DNA from: JBFGCT01 sp041581055
Lineage (GTDB): Bacteria; Actinomycetota; Acidimicrobiia; Acidimicrobiales; Ilumatobacteraceae
Assembly: GCA_041581055.1 (NCBI GenBank)
Contig: JBFGCT010000032.1
Span: forward strand, 1-28,463
Direction of reading: 5' to 3'
DNA length: 28,463 nucleotides
Made by a program: the position numbers and the translations under genes. A model generated the notes under the pieces. It saw only the letters and a list, made by a program, of their open reading frames with translations. It made no database searches and was not told where the DNA came from. This document shows, piece after piece, positions 6,585 through 18,490 of the stretch (positions are counted from its first letter, which is position 1; each line of letters opens with the position of its first letter).

Positions 6585-7943
6585 GTGACCGCCCTCGACC
6601 AGACGCCGTTCCCGCTGGCGAAGCTCGTGCCCGCCGAGGCCCGCGTCGACGTGCGGTCGGTCGACGGGCGCAGCGCGGTGTGGGTCGAGTTCACCGCCGC
6701 CGACGAGCCCGAGCGGATGTCGTCGCGGACGTCGTCGATCGTCGAGCGGGCGATGCGCGTCGCGCTCGACGAGTCGATCCCGCTCGTGCTGCTGGTCGCC
6801 ACCGCCGGCGCCGACATCGTGGAGGGCGTTGCCGCCCTCCACGGATGGGGGCGGGCCGCCGCCGCGCTCACGCGCTGCTCCGGCGTCGTCCCCACGTTCG
6901 TCATCGTCGACGGCCCGGCGGTGTCCGGGCCCGCGCTGCTCCTCGGACTGGCCGACTTCACCGTGATGACCGAGCGCAGCTACGCCTTCGTCAACGGGCC
7001 GGTCATGGTCGAGGAGTTCACCGGCGTGGGGATCTCGGTCGACGAGCTCGGCGGCGCGGCGAACCACGCGCGGTACACCGGGGTTCCGGCGATGGTCGTC
7101 GCCGACCGGGAGGCGGCGGTCGACGCGGTTGTCGACCTGCTGTCCTATCTGCCGAGCAACGTCGACGAGGAGCCGCCGCGCCGGCTCGTCGACGATCCCG
7201 CCGATCGTCCGTGCCCCGAGGCCGGTGAGCAGATCCCGCCGTCGTCCACCGGGAGCTACGACGTTCGAGCGGTCGCCGCGGCGATCGTCGACGAGGACTC
7301 GCTGTTCGAGGTGCGCGAGCGATGGGCGGCCAACCTCGTCACCGCGTTCGCCACCATCGACGGCAGGGCGGTCGGCATCGTCGCCAACCAGCCGATCTCG
7401 CTCGCCGGGACGCTCGACATCCCCGCCTCCCAAAAGGCGGCGCGCTTCGTCGCCTTCTGCGACGCCTTCAACCTGCCGCTGATCACACTGGTCGACACGC
7501 CGGGCTTCTACCCCGGCAAGGACCTCGAGTGGCGGGGGATGATCCGCCACGGCGCCCAACTCGTCTACGCCTATGCCCGGGCGAGCGTGCCGCGGATCAG
7601 CGTGATCCTGCGCAAGAGCTACGGGGGCGCGTACATCGTGATGGACTCCAAGACGATGGGCAACGACCTGTGCTTCGCCTGGCCGTGGGCGGAGATCGCG
7701 GTCATGGGGGCCGGCCAGGCGGCGGCGATCCTGGCCCGCCGGGCGACACCGGAGGAGCGCGTCGAGTTCGAGGCCAACTACGCCGAGCGCCTGCTCAATC
7801 CGTACGTCGCCGCCGAGCGAGGGTTCATCGACGCGGTGATCGACCCGGCGGAGACCCGCTCGCAGATCGCCCACGCGCTCGCCGTCCTGGAGGACAAGCG
7901 GGAGCCGGGCAGCAAGTGCAAACACGGCAATACGCCGCTCTGA
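6585..7943 (+). CDS. accD: Acyl-CoA carboxylase beta (carboxyltransferase) subunit
   Basis: The beta subunit transfers CO2 from carboxybiotin to acetyl- or propionyl-CoA, giving malonyl- or methylmalonyl-CoA. The 452-aa protein has two crotonase-type halves. The C-terminal half (about residues 225-440) is well conserved, with ANQP near 267, PLITLVDTPGFYPG, and KSYGGAYIVM followed by AWPWAEIAVMGA. The N-terminal half is weaker and lacks the RERI-LLD segment usual in 510-550-aa PccB/AccD5 proteins, which may explain the shorter length. GTG 6585 follows CCGGAGC. Its place after the fab cluster resembles the mycobacterial accD6 arrangement, which suggests a malonyl-CoA role. The biotinylated alpha chain is not in the window. 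Confidence 0.85.
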   Translation: MTALDQTPFPLAKLVPAEARVDVRSVDGRSAVWVEFTAADEPERMSSRTSSIVERAMRVALDESIPLVLLVATAGADIVEGVAALHGWGRAAAALTRCSGVVPTFVIVDGPAVSGPALLLGLADFTVMTERSYAFVNGPVMVEEFTGVGISVDELGGAANHARYTGVPAMVVADREAAVDAVVDLLSYLPSNVDEEPPRRLVDDPADRPCPEAGEQIPPSSTGSYDVRAVAAAIVDEDSLFEVRERWAANLVTAFATIDGRAVGIVANQPISLAGTLDIPASQKAARFVAFCDAFNLPLITLVDTPGFYPGKDLEWRGMIRHGAQLVYAYARASVPRISVILRKSYGGAYIVMDSKTMGNDLCFAWPWAEIAVMGAGQAAAILARRATPEERVEFEANYAERLLNPYVAAERGFIDAVIDPAETRSQIAHALAVLEDKREPGSKCKHGNTPL

Positions 7944-8002
7944 CGGCGCGCTGACGCTGCCCTGACGAGGCTGCGGGTCGCGTCGCCGAGCCGACCTCGT
8001 TG

Positions 8003-8017
8003 CGGTCGTTGCGACCG
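8003..8017. promoter_or_regulatory. Short hairpin between the carboxylase and citrate synthase genes
   Basis: CGGTCG-TTG-CGACCG is a perfect 6-bp stem with a 3-nt loop, 60 bp after the carboxylase stop and 78 bp before gltA. No T tract follows. It may be an operator or a weak terminator. Confidence 0.3.
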
Positions 8018-8094
8018 ATCCCCAGTAACGTCGACCAGGTCGGGGACGGATCCCCCGGCGACCGATACTCGATCGAGCAGCGAGGGGAAGCGAC

Positions 8095-9360
<1,266 letters not shown>

Positions 9361-9383
9361 CGATCCGCGCGGCGGGTCGGCGG

Positions 9384-9417
9384 CGCGATCGTGGCGGCCA
9401 ATCCCGACCGGATCGCG
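9384..9417. terminator. Possible bidirectional stem-loop between gltA and icd
   Basis: CGCGATC (9384-9390) pairs with GATCGCG (9411-9417) around a 20-nt loop, centred in the 61-bp convergent gap. There is no T run on either side, so the terminator reading rests mostly on position. Confidence 0.3.
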
Positions 9418-9421
9418 GCGA

Positions 9422-11647
<2,226 letters not shown>

Positions 11648-11782
11648 GGGGATCCTGTCCGGGGGCGGGCCGTGAACTTGTCTCTTACTTGTCTTGACTG
11701 TAGCGGCTCCGGCCGTGCGGCACATAGCCGCGGCCGGGCGGGACGGAGCGCCCTGCATGTCTGCCATCTACGATGCTCGGCC

Positions 11783-12889
11783 GTGGACTTCGCGTGGACG
11801 CTCGAGCAAGAGGAGTTGCGGGCCAGGGCGCGCAAGGTGGCCGCGGAGGCGGTCTCCCGATTCGGACGGCACAACGACTCGTGGATCAATGGGTTCTCCA
11901 AGGAGTTCGCCCGCGAGCTGGCCGCCCAGGGCTGGATCGGGATGACGTGGCCGACCGAGCACGGCGGCGGCGGGCAGCCGCCGATCAACCGGCTGATCGT
12001 TGGCGAGGAGCTGATCGCCGCCGGCGCGCCGATCGCCGCGATGTGGTTCGCCGACCGCCAGATGGGCCCGACGCTGATCAACTACGGCACGGCCGACCAG
12101 CGGGCCGAGTTCCTCCCCGGCATCCTGTCCGGGGAGGCGACGTGGTGCATCGGCATGTCCGAGCCGGACGCCGGCTCGGACCTCGCCGGGCTGAAGACAA
12201 CGGCGGTCTGCGACGGCGACGAGTTCGTGATCAACGGCCAGAAGATCTGGACCAGCTTCGGCGCGCTCGCCGACTACTGCTACCTCATCTGCCGCACCGA
12301 CAGCTCGGGCCCGCCGCACAAGGGGATCAGCGAGGTCATCGTGCCGATGGACACGCCCGGGATCGAGGTCCGCCCGATCACCGACATGACCACCAACCGT
12401 CACTTCTGCGAGGTGTGGTTCACCGACGTGCGGGTTCCGGCGGCCAACCTCGTCGGCGTCGAGGGCAACGCGTTCAAGCAGACGATGCGGCAACTCGAGC
12501 ACGAGCGGGGCGGGATCGACCGGCTCGTCTCGAACCGGGCGCTGTACGAGATCGCGACAGAGCGGGCCGACACCGGCGACCCCCGCGTGCGCGACGAGAT
12601 GGCGGCGATCGAGACCGGCTATCGGCTGGGCCGCATCCTCGTGACGCGCGAGGTGCTCGGGCAGGCGCCGGCCGGATTCTCCGCCGCCACCAAGTGCTTC
12701 TGCACCGAGCACGAGATTCGCGTGGCCAACTTCGTCAGCCGGGTGCTCGGCGCCGAGGCGACGCTGTGGGACGACGTCACGCGCGGCCTCACATACGCCC
12801 CGGGCTACACGATCATGGGGGGAACGTCGGACATCATGCGCAACATCCTCGGCGAACGGGTGCTCGGCCTGCCTCGTGAGCCCCGGTGA
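11783..12889 (+). CDS. Acyl-CoA dehydrogenase
   Basis: This FAD enzyme makes the alpha-beta double bond in acyl-CoA, the first step of beta-oxidation or of a related catabolic route. The 368-aa protein follows the family order: an N-terminal helical domain, the FAD-contact motif WCIGMSEPDAGSDLAGLKT (about 117-135), the middle beta domain with INGQKIWTS, and a C-terminal helical bundle ending GYTIMGGTSDIMRNILGERV. At the position where medium-chain enzymes carry the catalytic Glu this one has Gly-Gly, so the base may come from the alternative position used in long-chain, isovaleryl and many mycobacterial FadE enzymes. GTG 11783 is the first plausible start, because upstream sequence overlaps the divergent icd promoter. 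The substrate is unknown. Confidence 0.9.
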   Translation: MDFAWTLEQEELRARARKVAAEAVSRFGRHNDSWINGFSKEFARELAAQGWIGMTWPTEHGGGGQPPINRLIVGEELIAAGAPIAAMWFADRQMGPTLINYGTADQRAEFLPGILSGEATWCIGMSEPDAGSDLAGLKTTAVCDGDEFVINGQKIWTSFGALADYCYLICRTDSSGPPHKGISEVIVPMDTPGIEVRPITDMTTNRHFCEVWFTDVRVPAANLVGVEGNAFKQTMRQLEHERGGIDRLVSNRALYEIATERADTGDPRVRDEMAAIETGYRLGRILVTREVLGQAPAGFSAATKCFCTEHEIRVANFVSRVLGAEATLWDDVTRGLTYAPGYTIMGGTSDIMRNILGERVLGLPREPR

Positions 12890-12968
12890 CCGGTCCGACG
12901 GTCCGGCGGCGGTTCCCGGCGGCGGTTCCGGCGACGATCAGTAGGATCGGAGACGATGAGGTCCGGCG

Positions 12969-13841
12969 ATGAAACCACCTGAGTTCCTGGACTTCGACGT
13001 CGGCGGCGCCACCTTGGGGGCGCTGCGCTGGGAGGGCATCGAGGGCGCGCGGACGGTCGTCGCGGTGCACGGCATCTCGTCGAACGCGTGGGCGTGGGAC
13101 CCGGTCGCGCATCATCTCGCCGGTGGCGCCAACCTGCTCGCGGTCGATCTGCGCGGGCGCGGTCGGAGCTTCGAGGCGCCGGGTCCGTTCGGGATCCGCC
13201 AGCACGCCGACGACGTCGCCGCCATGATCGAGCAGCTCGGCGGTCACGCGCTGGTGGTTGGGCACTCGATGGGCGCGTTCGTGGCGATGATGACGGCGGC
13301 CCGGCGCCCCGAGCTGGTGGACGACGTCGTCCTGGTCGACGGCGGCCCGCGGCTTCCCGTCCCCGCCGGCGCCGACATCGACGAGGTGCTCGGCGCGACG
13401 CTCGGCCCGGCGCTCGAGCGGCTGGGCACGACGTGGCCCGACCGTGTCAGCTACTACACGATGTGGTCGCAGCACCCGGCCTTCGCCGACGGCATCAGCG
13501 TCGATCTCGAGCGCAACCTCCTGGCCGACCTGGTCGAGGTCGACGGCGGCTTCCGCGCCGCCGTCAACGAGACGGCCGTCCGCACCGACGGACGGGAGCT
13601 TCTCGCCGACGACGGCGTCCGGGAGCTCCTCGACCGGCGCGGCTCGCCGACCGTGATCATCAGGGCGCCCAACGGCCTGCTCGGATCTCCACCGCCGCTG
13701 ATCAGCGACGCGATGCGCGGGTCGTACCCGCAGCACCGGTGGATCGAGGCCGACGGGACGAACCATTACACCGTGCTGGTCGGCCCGCAGGGCGCGTCGA
13801 TCGTCGCCGAGTCGATCCGCAACGCGCTGGCCGGGACGTGA
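12969..13841 (+). CDS. Alpha/beta hydrolase
   Basis: The 290-aa protein has the alpha/beta-hydrolase pattern: an oxyanion-hole strand AVHGISSNAWAW (about 32-43), DLRGRGRS, the nucleophile elbow GHSMGA (Ser about 99) and a late histidine in DGTNHYTVL. The strand that normally presents the acid (IIRAPNGLLG) has no Asp, so the acid may instead be the Asp in VLVDGG. ATG 12969 follows GAGGTCC. It begins 79 bp after the acyl-CoA dehydrogenase, so a shared transcript and a thioester or ester substrate are possible. The substrate cannot be named from sequence. Confidence 0.85.
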   Translation: MKPPEFLDFDVGGATLGALRWEGIEGARTVVAVHGISSNAWAWDPVAHHLAGGANLLAVDLRGRGRSFEAPGPFGIRQHADDVAAMIEQLGGHALVVGHSMGAFVAMMTAARRPELVDDVVLVDGGPRLPVPAGADIDEVLGATLGPALERLGTTWPDRVSYYTMWSQHPAFADGISVDLERNLLADLVEVDGGFRAAVNETAVRTDGRELLADDGVRELLDRRGSPTVIIRAPNGLLGSPPPLISDAMRGSYPQHRWIEADGTNHYTVLVGPQGASIVAESIRNALAGT

Positions 13842-13853
13842 CGGCGGCGATCC

Positions 13854-14501
13854 TCACGGCGCCGGGATGTCGACTTTCAGGACGACCCGTCCCGATGTCC
13901 GCTGATCGACGCTGTCGGGCCCCACGGCTTCCTCGAGCGTGACGCTGAACGCGGTCACCCGGTGACGCTCGACGCCCGCCCACAGGGTCACCGCGTCGCC
14001 ACCGTGGAACGTGCCGACCGGCACGAGGAGGCCGTCCTCGGTGCGCAGCCACGCCTCGTAGAACTGGCCGCCCTCCCGGCGCGGGAGGCTCGGCGCGTCG
14101 AGCTCGATCCGCAGGCCCGAGTCGAACGACGCCATCTCGATCGAGCCGTCGACGCCGTCGATCAGGCCGGTGGGGACGAGGTCGGCGGAGAACTGATCGG
14201 CGCCGGTCGATCCGCCGACCGCGCTGAGCGCCACGACCCCGACAAACAGGAACGCCACGACGGCCGCGGCGCCCAGCACGGCCGGCCGGATCCAGTGCGG
14301 CGATCGCCGGACCGCGGCCGGCGCGCCCGCGACGGCCTCGCTGCGCACGCCGGCGACGATGCGCTCACCGAGGTCGGCGGGCGGTTGCTCCCAGGTCGCG
14401 GCGTCCGCCAGCAGCGTCTCGACCTCGGGGCCGAGGGCGATCTCGGTCGCGTCGAGGTCGGCGTTCTCGCGCCCGCCATGTTCGTTGTCGTCACCGGTCA
14501 T
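13854..14501 (-). CDS. RskA-like membrane anti-sigma factor, cysteine-free
   Basis: The 215-aa protein has a short cytoplasmic N-terminus (1-68), one transmembrane segment (about 70-95, AVLGAAAVVAFLFVGVVAL) and an extracytoplasmic domain with FYEAWLRTEDGLLVPVGTF and HRVTAFSVTLEEA. This is the pattern of the RskA (anti-sigma-K) C-terminal domain. It would hold the ECF sigma factor encoded just upstream at the membrane until a signal triggers release, usually by proteolysis. It has no cysteine at all, so the zinc-binding HxxxCxxC anti-sigma motif is absent. GGAG precedes the ATG. It is convergent with the hydrolase gene, 12 bp apart. Confidence 0.85.
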   Translation of the reverse strand: MTGDDNEHGGRENADLDATEIALGPEVETLLADAATWEQPPADLGERIVAGVRSEAVAGAPAAVRRSPHWIRPAVLGAAAVVAFLFVGVVALSAVGGSTGADQFSADLVPTGLIDGVDGSIEMASFDSGLRIELDAPSLPRREGGQFYEAWLRTEDGLLVPVGTFHGGDAVTLWAGVERHRVTAFSVTLEEAVGPDSVDQRTSGRVVLKVDIPAP

Positions 14502-14558
14502 CGGAGGTCTCCACGATCATTACGCCGCCCCGTCCGATTCGGTTCGCGCCGACCCCCA

Positions 14559-14613
14559 CCCGAAATCTTCGCGGATTGTTGCGCCCAGCGCGATGAGACC
14601 GCGGAATTTCGGG
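14559..14613. promoter_or_regulatory. Imperfect inverted repeat between the sigma and anti-sigma genes
   Basis: CCCGAAATCTTCGCGG (14559-14574) faces CCGCGGAATTTCGGG (14599-14613), giving a stem of about 14 pairs with a small mismatch and a 24-nt loop. It fills the 124-bp gap between the ECF sigma stop and the anti-sigma start. It could be an attenuator or processing hairpin that sets the sigma to anti-sigma ratio, or a binding site for a dimeric regulator. Confidence 0.45.
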
Positions 14614-14625
14614 AGGGGGGACGGA

Positions 14626-15213
14626 TCATGGCGCGGGCTCGTCGGTGGTGCGGAGGTGGGCGAGGCGGATCGCCAGCCGGCGATGGGCCCGGTGGGATCG
14701 GGACTTCACGGTCCCGACCGGCACGCCGAGGCGATCGGCGATCTGGGCTTGCGTCCAACCCTCGAGATGCTGCAACCGCACGACCTCGCGGTCGTCGGGG
14801 TCGAGCGAGTCGATCGCCGCCCTGACGCCCCACACGGTCTCGATCTCCTCGGCGCTCGGCGGGAGCGCGACGAGGGCGGTGTCACCCGGATCGGCCGACT
14901 CGAGCGGGCGGGTCGAGCGGCGCCGCTCCCGGCGCTGGACGTCGATCGCCGCCCGCCGGGCGATCGTCGCCAGCCATGGGGCGAAGTCGCGGCCCGGCTC
15001 GAACGACTCCGCGTTGCGCCAAGCCTGCAGGAACGTGTGCTGCGTGACCTCCTCGGCGTGCTGGCGATCACCGAGCACCCGGAAGGCGATCGTGAACACC
15101 AACCCGCCGTATCGGTCGTACAGCGTGCGCACGGCGTCCTCGTCGCCATCGCGCAGCCTGAGCGCCAACACGCGGTCCTCGGCGACGACGGGGGCGGGGC
15201 GGAACTCGTGCAC
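14626..15213 (-). CDS. ECF-type RNA polymerase sigma factor
   Basis: The 195-aa protein has sigma-70 region 2 (about 14-82, with LYDRYGGLVFTIAFRVLGD, then HAEEVTQHTFLQAWRN and FAPWLATIARRAAIDVQRR) and region 4 (about 130-180, EVVRLQHLEGWTQAQIADRL, then VPVGTVKSRSHRA). Regions 1 and 3 are missing, as expected for an extracytoplasmic-function factor. The start is GTG 15213, and an upstream ribosome-binding site is weak. The RskA-like anti-sigma gene follows on the same strand, so the pair is a signal-responsive switch. The SigK-like partner suggests group ECF19, but I could not test that. Confidence 0.93.
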   Translation of the reverse strand: MHEFRPAPVVAEDRVLALRLRDGDEDAVRTLYDRYGGLVFTIAFRVLGDRQHAEEVTQHTFLQAWRNAESFEPGRDFAPWLATIARRAAIDVQRRERRRSTRPLESADPGDTALVALPPSAEEIETVWGVRAAIDSLDPDDREVVRLQHLEGWTQAQIADRLGVPVGTVKSRSHRAHRRLAIRLAHLRTTDEPAP

Positions 15214-15331
15214 GGAAGCGCCCAGCGTATGCGTCCCGGCGGCCCGCGGGGCGGAGCCATCCGGCCACGCCGCGCGTCACGCCGGGTCTGGCCGCGGCTC
15301 GAACGGTCTTCCGTCCGAGGGGTCGGCCTGG

Positions 15332-17293
15332 TCAGACCGGGACCGACCCCGGCCCGCGCGCCGCGTCGGCGAGCTGGCGGCTGACGGCGTCAGCCAGTTC
15401 TCGGGTGGTGAACGGCTTCATCAGCAACACGTCGGTCTCGTCATGACCGCTGCGCCGGGCCAATACGTCCTGCGGGTATCCCGACACGAACAGGATCGGC
15501 AACGCCGGCCGCGAGATCCGGGCCCGATCGGCGAGTTCGAACCCGTCGACCCCGCCCGGCAACACGACGTCGGTGATCATCAGGTCGATGTCGCCCTCGG
15601 CCGCGAGATGCCCGAGCGCGCCCTCGGCGTGCTCCGCCTCGACCGTTCGGTAGCCCAGGTGCCCGAGCAGCGCGGCGGTGAGCGATCGCACCGTGTCGTT
15701 GTCCTCGACGACCAGGACGACCTCCCGACCTCCGCTGACCACGCCGGGGGTGTGCTCGGGCGCCGGCGGCGGGGCGCAACGCTCCAGCGTTTCGAGAAGG
15801 TAGATCTGGACCGTCGTCCCCTCGCCCGGCTCGCTGAGGATCCGAAAGAACCCTCCGGATTGCAGCACGAAGCCGTACACCATGCTCAGCCCGAGTCCGG
15901 TGGCGAGACCGACCCCTTTGGTCGTGAAGAACGGCTCGCACGCCTGCGCCACGACGTCCGGCGTCATCCCGACGCCGCCGTCCGCGACCTCCAATCGGAC
16001 GTAGCGCCCCGGCGGCACCCCTCCGGAATCGACCTCCACCACGTCCACGTTGCTGGTCCTGATGTGCACGTCGCCGCCCTCGGGCATGGCGTCTCGAGCG
16101 TTGACCGCCAGGTTCAGGACCGCCGACTCGAGCTGCGCCGGATCGACCTTGCAGGCCCGCAGGCGCTCGGCGGTCTCGACGTGCACGCTGAACGTCTCGC
16201 CGAGGGAGCGGATGAGCAACTCGCGCATGCCGGCGACCAGCTCGCCGATGTCGACCGGTCGCGGTCGGAGCGTCTGCTTGCGGGAGAACGCGAGCAGCCG
16301 CTCGGTCAGGACCTTGGCGTGCTCGGCCGCTTCGAGGGCGGCCGCGATCCGCGCGTCGCGCTCGACGTGGTCCTGCCCACACACTTGAGCGAGTTCGAGG
16401 TTGCCCCTGATGGCCACCAGGATGTTGTTGAAATCGTGCGCGACTCCGCCGGTCAGCTGCCCCAGCGAGTTCATCTTCTGCGCCTGGCGGAGGGCGGACT
16501 CCAAACGCTCGTTCTCCTGGTCGAGCTCGAACTGCGCAGTGACGTCGGTCGCGACGAGCATCAGCCGGTCGATGCCGTTGTCGCCCGGAATCGGGACGAC
16601 GCGCGTGTCGAACCGCCGCTCGATGCCACCGGCGGTGAACCCGGTCGAGTAGCTGAATGGCTCGCCGGTCGCGAGCACCTGCTCGACCGCGCCGACGACG
16701 GTTCGCCGGTCGGCTTCGGGGACGAAGTCCTCGGCCGGCGCGCCGATCACGTCCGCCATGTCCATACCGCTGAACAATCGGTTGACGAACTTGATCCGCC
16801 GATCGCGGTCGACGATCACGATCGAATCCGGGGAGTTCTCGATCAGCGAGCGAAGGGTCAGGTCGATCAGTTCGAGCTCGGCCTCGATCCGCGACTGTTC
16901 GGTGACATCGGTGGAGATGAGGGCGACCAGCCCTTCGATCGGCGTGCCCCGGAGCGCGACCACCCAATTGCTGTACACCGACGCGCTTCTCAGTCGTGCG
17001 GCACGGGAGTAGAACTGCTGGGGCAGCCCGGTGGAGCGGCTGAGGGCGACCGCGTCGCGCAGCACGTCGTGGTACTCGACGTCGGCGAAGCGGTAGACGG
17101 ACTCGCCAGCGCCCGCCCCGGAGAGCGTGGTGGAGTTCACATAGTGGACACGGTCGAGAGCGTCGATCAGGGTGATGAAGTCCGATCCACCCTCGACCTG
17201 CTCGAACCAACGAGGCGAGATGCCGTCGAGCGGGGCCGTTCGACAACTCGACGACACCACGTTGCGTAAGGGCTTCGGCACTATCGGCAACAT
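15332..17293 (-). CDS. Hybrid sensor histidine kinase, PAS-PAS-HisKA-HATPase-receiver
   Basis: The 653-aa soluble kinase has two PAS-like sensor domains (about 26-135 and 145-255), a short coiled segment, a HisKA domain with phospho-acceptor His286 in GGVAHDFNN, an HATPase with the N box NLAVNARDAMPEGG (about 394-407), D438 in VADGGVGM and a G2 box TGLGLSMVYG, and a C-terminal receiver (about 524-640) with phospho-acceptor Asp575 in MITDVVLP and Lys in LMKPF. There is no transmembrane segment, so it senses a cytoplasmic cue. No separate response regulator or output domain is adjacent. I chose ATG 17293; an earlier TTG at 17353 is possible but runs towards tRNA-Val. It is 118 bp upstream of the ECF sigma gene on the same strand. 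Confidence 0.9.
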   Translation of the reverse strand: MLPIVPKPLRNVVSSSCRTAPLDGISPRWFEQVEGGSDFITLIDALDRVHYVNSTTLSGAGAGESVYRFADVEYHDVLRDAVALSRSTGLPQQFYSRAARLRSASVYSNWVVALRGTPIEGLVALISTDVTEQSRIEAELELIDLTLRSLIENSPDSIVIVDRDRRIKFVNRLFSGMDMADVIGAPAEDFVPEADRRTVVGAVEQVLATGEPFSYSTGFTAGGIERRFDTRVVPIPGDNGIDRLMLVATDVTAQFELDQENERLESALRQAQKMNSLGQLTGGVAHDFNNILVAIRGNLELAQVCGQDHVERDARIAAALEAAEHAKVLTERLLAFSRKQTLRPRPVDIGELVAGMRELLIRSLGETFSVHVETAERLRACKVDPAQLESAVLNLAVNARDAMPEGGDVHIRTSNVDVVEVDSGGVPPGRYVRLEVADGGVGMTPDVVAQACEPFFTTKGVGLATGLGLSMVYGFVLQSGGFFRILSEPGEGTTVQIYLLETLERCAPPPAPEHTPGVVSGGREVVLVVEDNDTVRSLTAALLGHLGYRTVEAEHAEGALGHLAAEGDIDLMITDVVLPGGVDGFELADRARISRPALPILFVSGYPQDVLARRSGHDETDVLLMKPFTTRELADAVSRQLADAARGPGSVPV

Positions 17294-17363
17294 ATCACCG
17301 AAGGCGCCAGGGATGACCCAGCCGGTCGAGCCATGGCCCCGTCGGCGGTTCAACCGAGGGAAG

Positions 17364-17437
17364 TGGGCACGACGGGACTCGAACCCGGGACCTCTACCGT
17401 GTCATGGTAGCGCTCTAACCAACTGAGCTACGCGCCC
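17364..17437 (-). tRNA. tRNA-Val(GAC)
   Basis: This is a 74-nt cloverleaf on the minus strand. The acceptor is GGGCGCG/CGTGCCC with one G-T wobble, the D arm is GCTC...GAGC, the anticodon stem CTACC/GGTAG encloses loop ATGACAC (anticodon GAC), and the T loop is TTCGAGT. The outermost T-stem pair is C-T. The discriminator is A and no CCA is encoded. It lies 70 bp upstream of the hybrid kinase gene. Confidence 0.93.
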
Positions 17438-17517
17438 GTAGCGGAGACGTACGTTACCAGCCCGAGGCGCGGCCACCCACCTTCCGCCCGCCGGCGCTCG
17501 GGCCGAACGAGACGCGC

Positions 17518-18345
17518 TCAGTCCGGCTCGTCGAGCGGCACGATCAGGCCGTAATGCCCGTCGTACCGGCGGTACAGCACGTGACCGCGCCCGGTCTCGG
17601 CGTCGCTGAAGAAGACCCACGGCTCGCGCCCCACGTCGAGCCGCTCTTCGGCGGTCGCGATGTCGAGCTCGGGGGCCCGGTGCGGGTCGACGACCAACCA
17701 GTCCGTCGCCGGCACGGTGCCCTCGACCGCTCCCGCGCGGAAGTGCACCGAGTACCGGCCGTCGTCCGCTTTGGCCACGAGCGCGTCGTCGCCGGATGTC
17801 TCCTCGACGAACAAGAAGAAGTCGTAGCTCATCGACTCGAGGTCGAAGACGGCCTCCTCGACCGTCGACGCGGCCGGGGCGAACGACTTGTGCCGGACGA
17901 TCCGCCGCTCGTCGACCGGGCGCGGGTAGTACGGCGGCCGGGCCGGAGCGAGGTCGCCATGACGCCACCCCCCGTCGGCGCTGACCTGGCGGCGGTGCGA
18001 CAGCGCCTGGCGCCGTTCGGCTCGGTGCCGGAGCTGACCGCGGAGGCGATGCTCGACCGCGTCGATCGCCTCGTGGAACGTCGCCGCGTCGACGTGGGCT
18101 CGCACGGGGCCCTGCCTGATGTCGAGCACGACGCGGACCATCACCGGCGAGTCCTTGGTGTGCTCGGGATGCCGTTCGGCGCGGATTCGGGCGTGGACGA
18201 CGCGGTCGTCGATCGATCGGATCACCTTGTCGACCATCGCCACCACCGCCTTGCGCTGGCCGCTCGACACCTGGCCCGAGGTCGAAACCTCGATCGGCAC
18301 GCCCGGTTCCACCTGATCGGACATCTCGGCCGCCTCGTCACTCAT
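17518..18345 (-). CDS. hpf: Ribosome hibernation factor with duplicated C-terminal domain
   Basis: Hibernation factors bind the 30S decoding centre with their N-terminal S30AE domain, and long forms pair ribosomes through the C-terminal domain. The 275-aa protein has an S30AE-like N-terminal domain (about 16-115), a linker, then two C-terminal units. The first (about 143-203) runs from RRIVRHKSF through TVEEAVFDLESMSYDFFLF and ends in a degenerate ADDGRYSVHF. The second (about 222-272) ends VLYRRYDGHYGLIVP, close to the family consensus. Long HPF proteins normally have one such unit. Mycobacterial Rv0079 (DATIN) is a possible parallel. GGAGGA is 9 nt before the ATG, a strong ribosome-binding site. 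It stands alone, 145 bp after hemW, so it probably has its own promoter. Confidence 0.88.
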   Translation of the reverse strand: MSDEAAEMSDQVEPGVPIEVSTSGQVSSGQRKAVVAMVDKVIRSIDDRVVHARIRAERHPEHTKDSPVMVRVVLDIRQGPVRAHVDAATFHEAIDAVEHRLRGQLRHRAERRQALSHRRQVSADGGWRHGDLAPARPPYYPRPVDERRIVRHKSFAPAASTVEEAVFDLESMSYDFFLFVEETSGDDALVAKADDGRYSVHFRAGAVEGTVPATDWLVVDPHRAPELDIATAEERLDVGREPWVFFSDAETGRGHVLYRRYDGHYGLIVPLDEPD

Positions 18346-18443
18346 CGTCGATGTTCCTCCGTCTGTGGTTGCGATGCTCTCACCAGGCCCGCCCCCGCGT
18401 CAGGGGCCAACGTCCTGCTGCCATGCACGACTGAGTCACGCAC

Positions 18444-18458
18444 GATCCGTACGGTATC
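18444..18458. promoter_or_regulatory. Palindrome in the hpf upstream region
   Basis: GAT-CCGTACGG-TATC contains the 8-bp palindrome CCGTACGG with near-symmetrical GAT/ATC flanks, about 100 bp before hpf. A second small dyad, GACTGAGTC, is at 18430-18438. These are candidate operator sites in the only non-coding gap before hpf; the evidence is positional. Confidence 0.25.
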
Positions 18459-18490
18459 CGAACCCTCCGCCGAGACGGCCCTCCAGACGG

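Noticed and set aside
11694..11726. A promoter for the acyl-CoA dehydrogenase from TTGACT at 11694
   Set aside because: The only A/T-rich candidate -10 lies about 21 bp away, too far for a normal promoter.
14645..17269. An 874-codon open frame on the plus strand opposite the sigma factor and hybrid kinase
   Set aside because: It has no recognisable domain, is rich in Arg, Asp and Gly as expected of an antisense shadow in GC-rich DNA, and lies opposite genes with full catalytic motifs.
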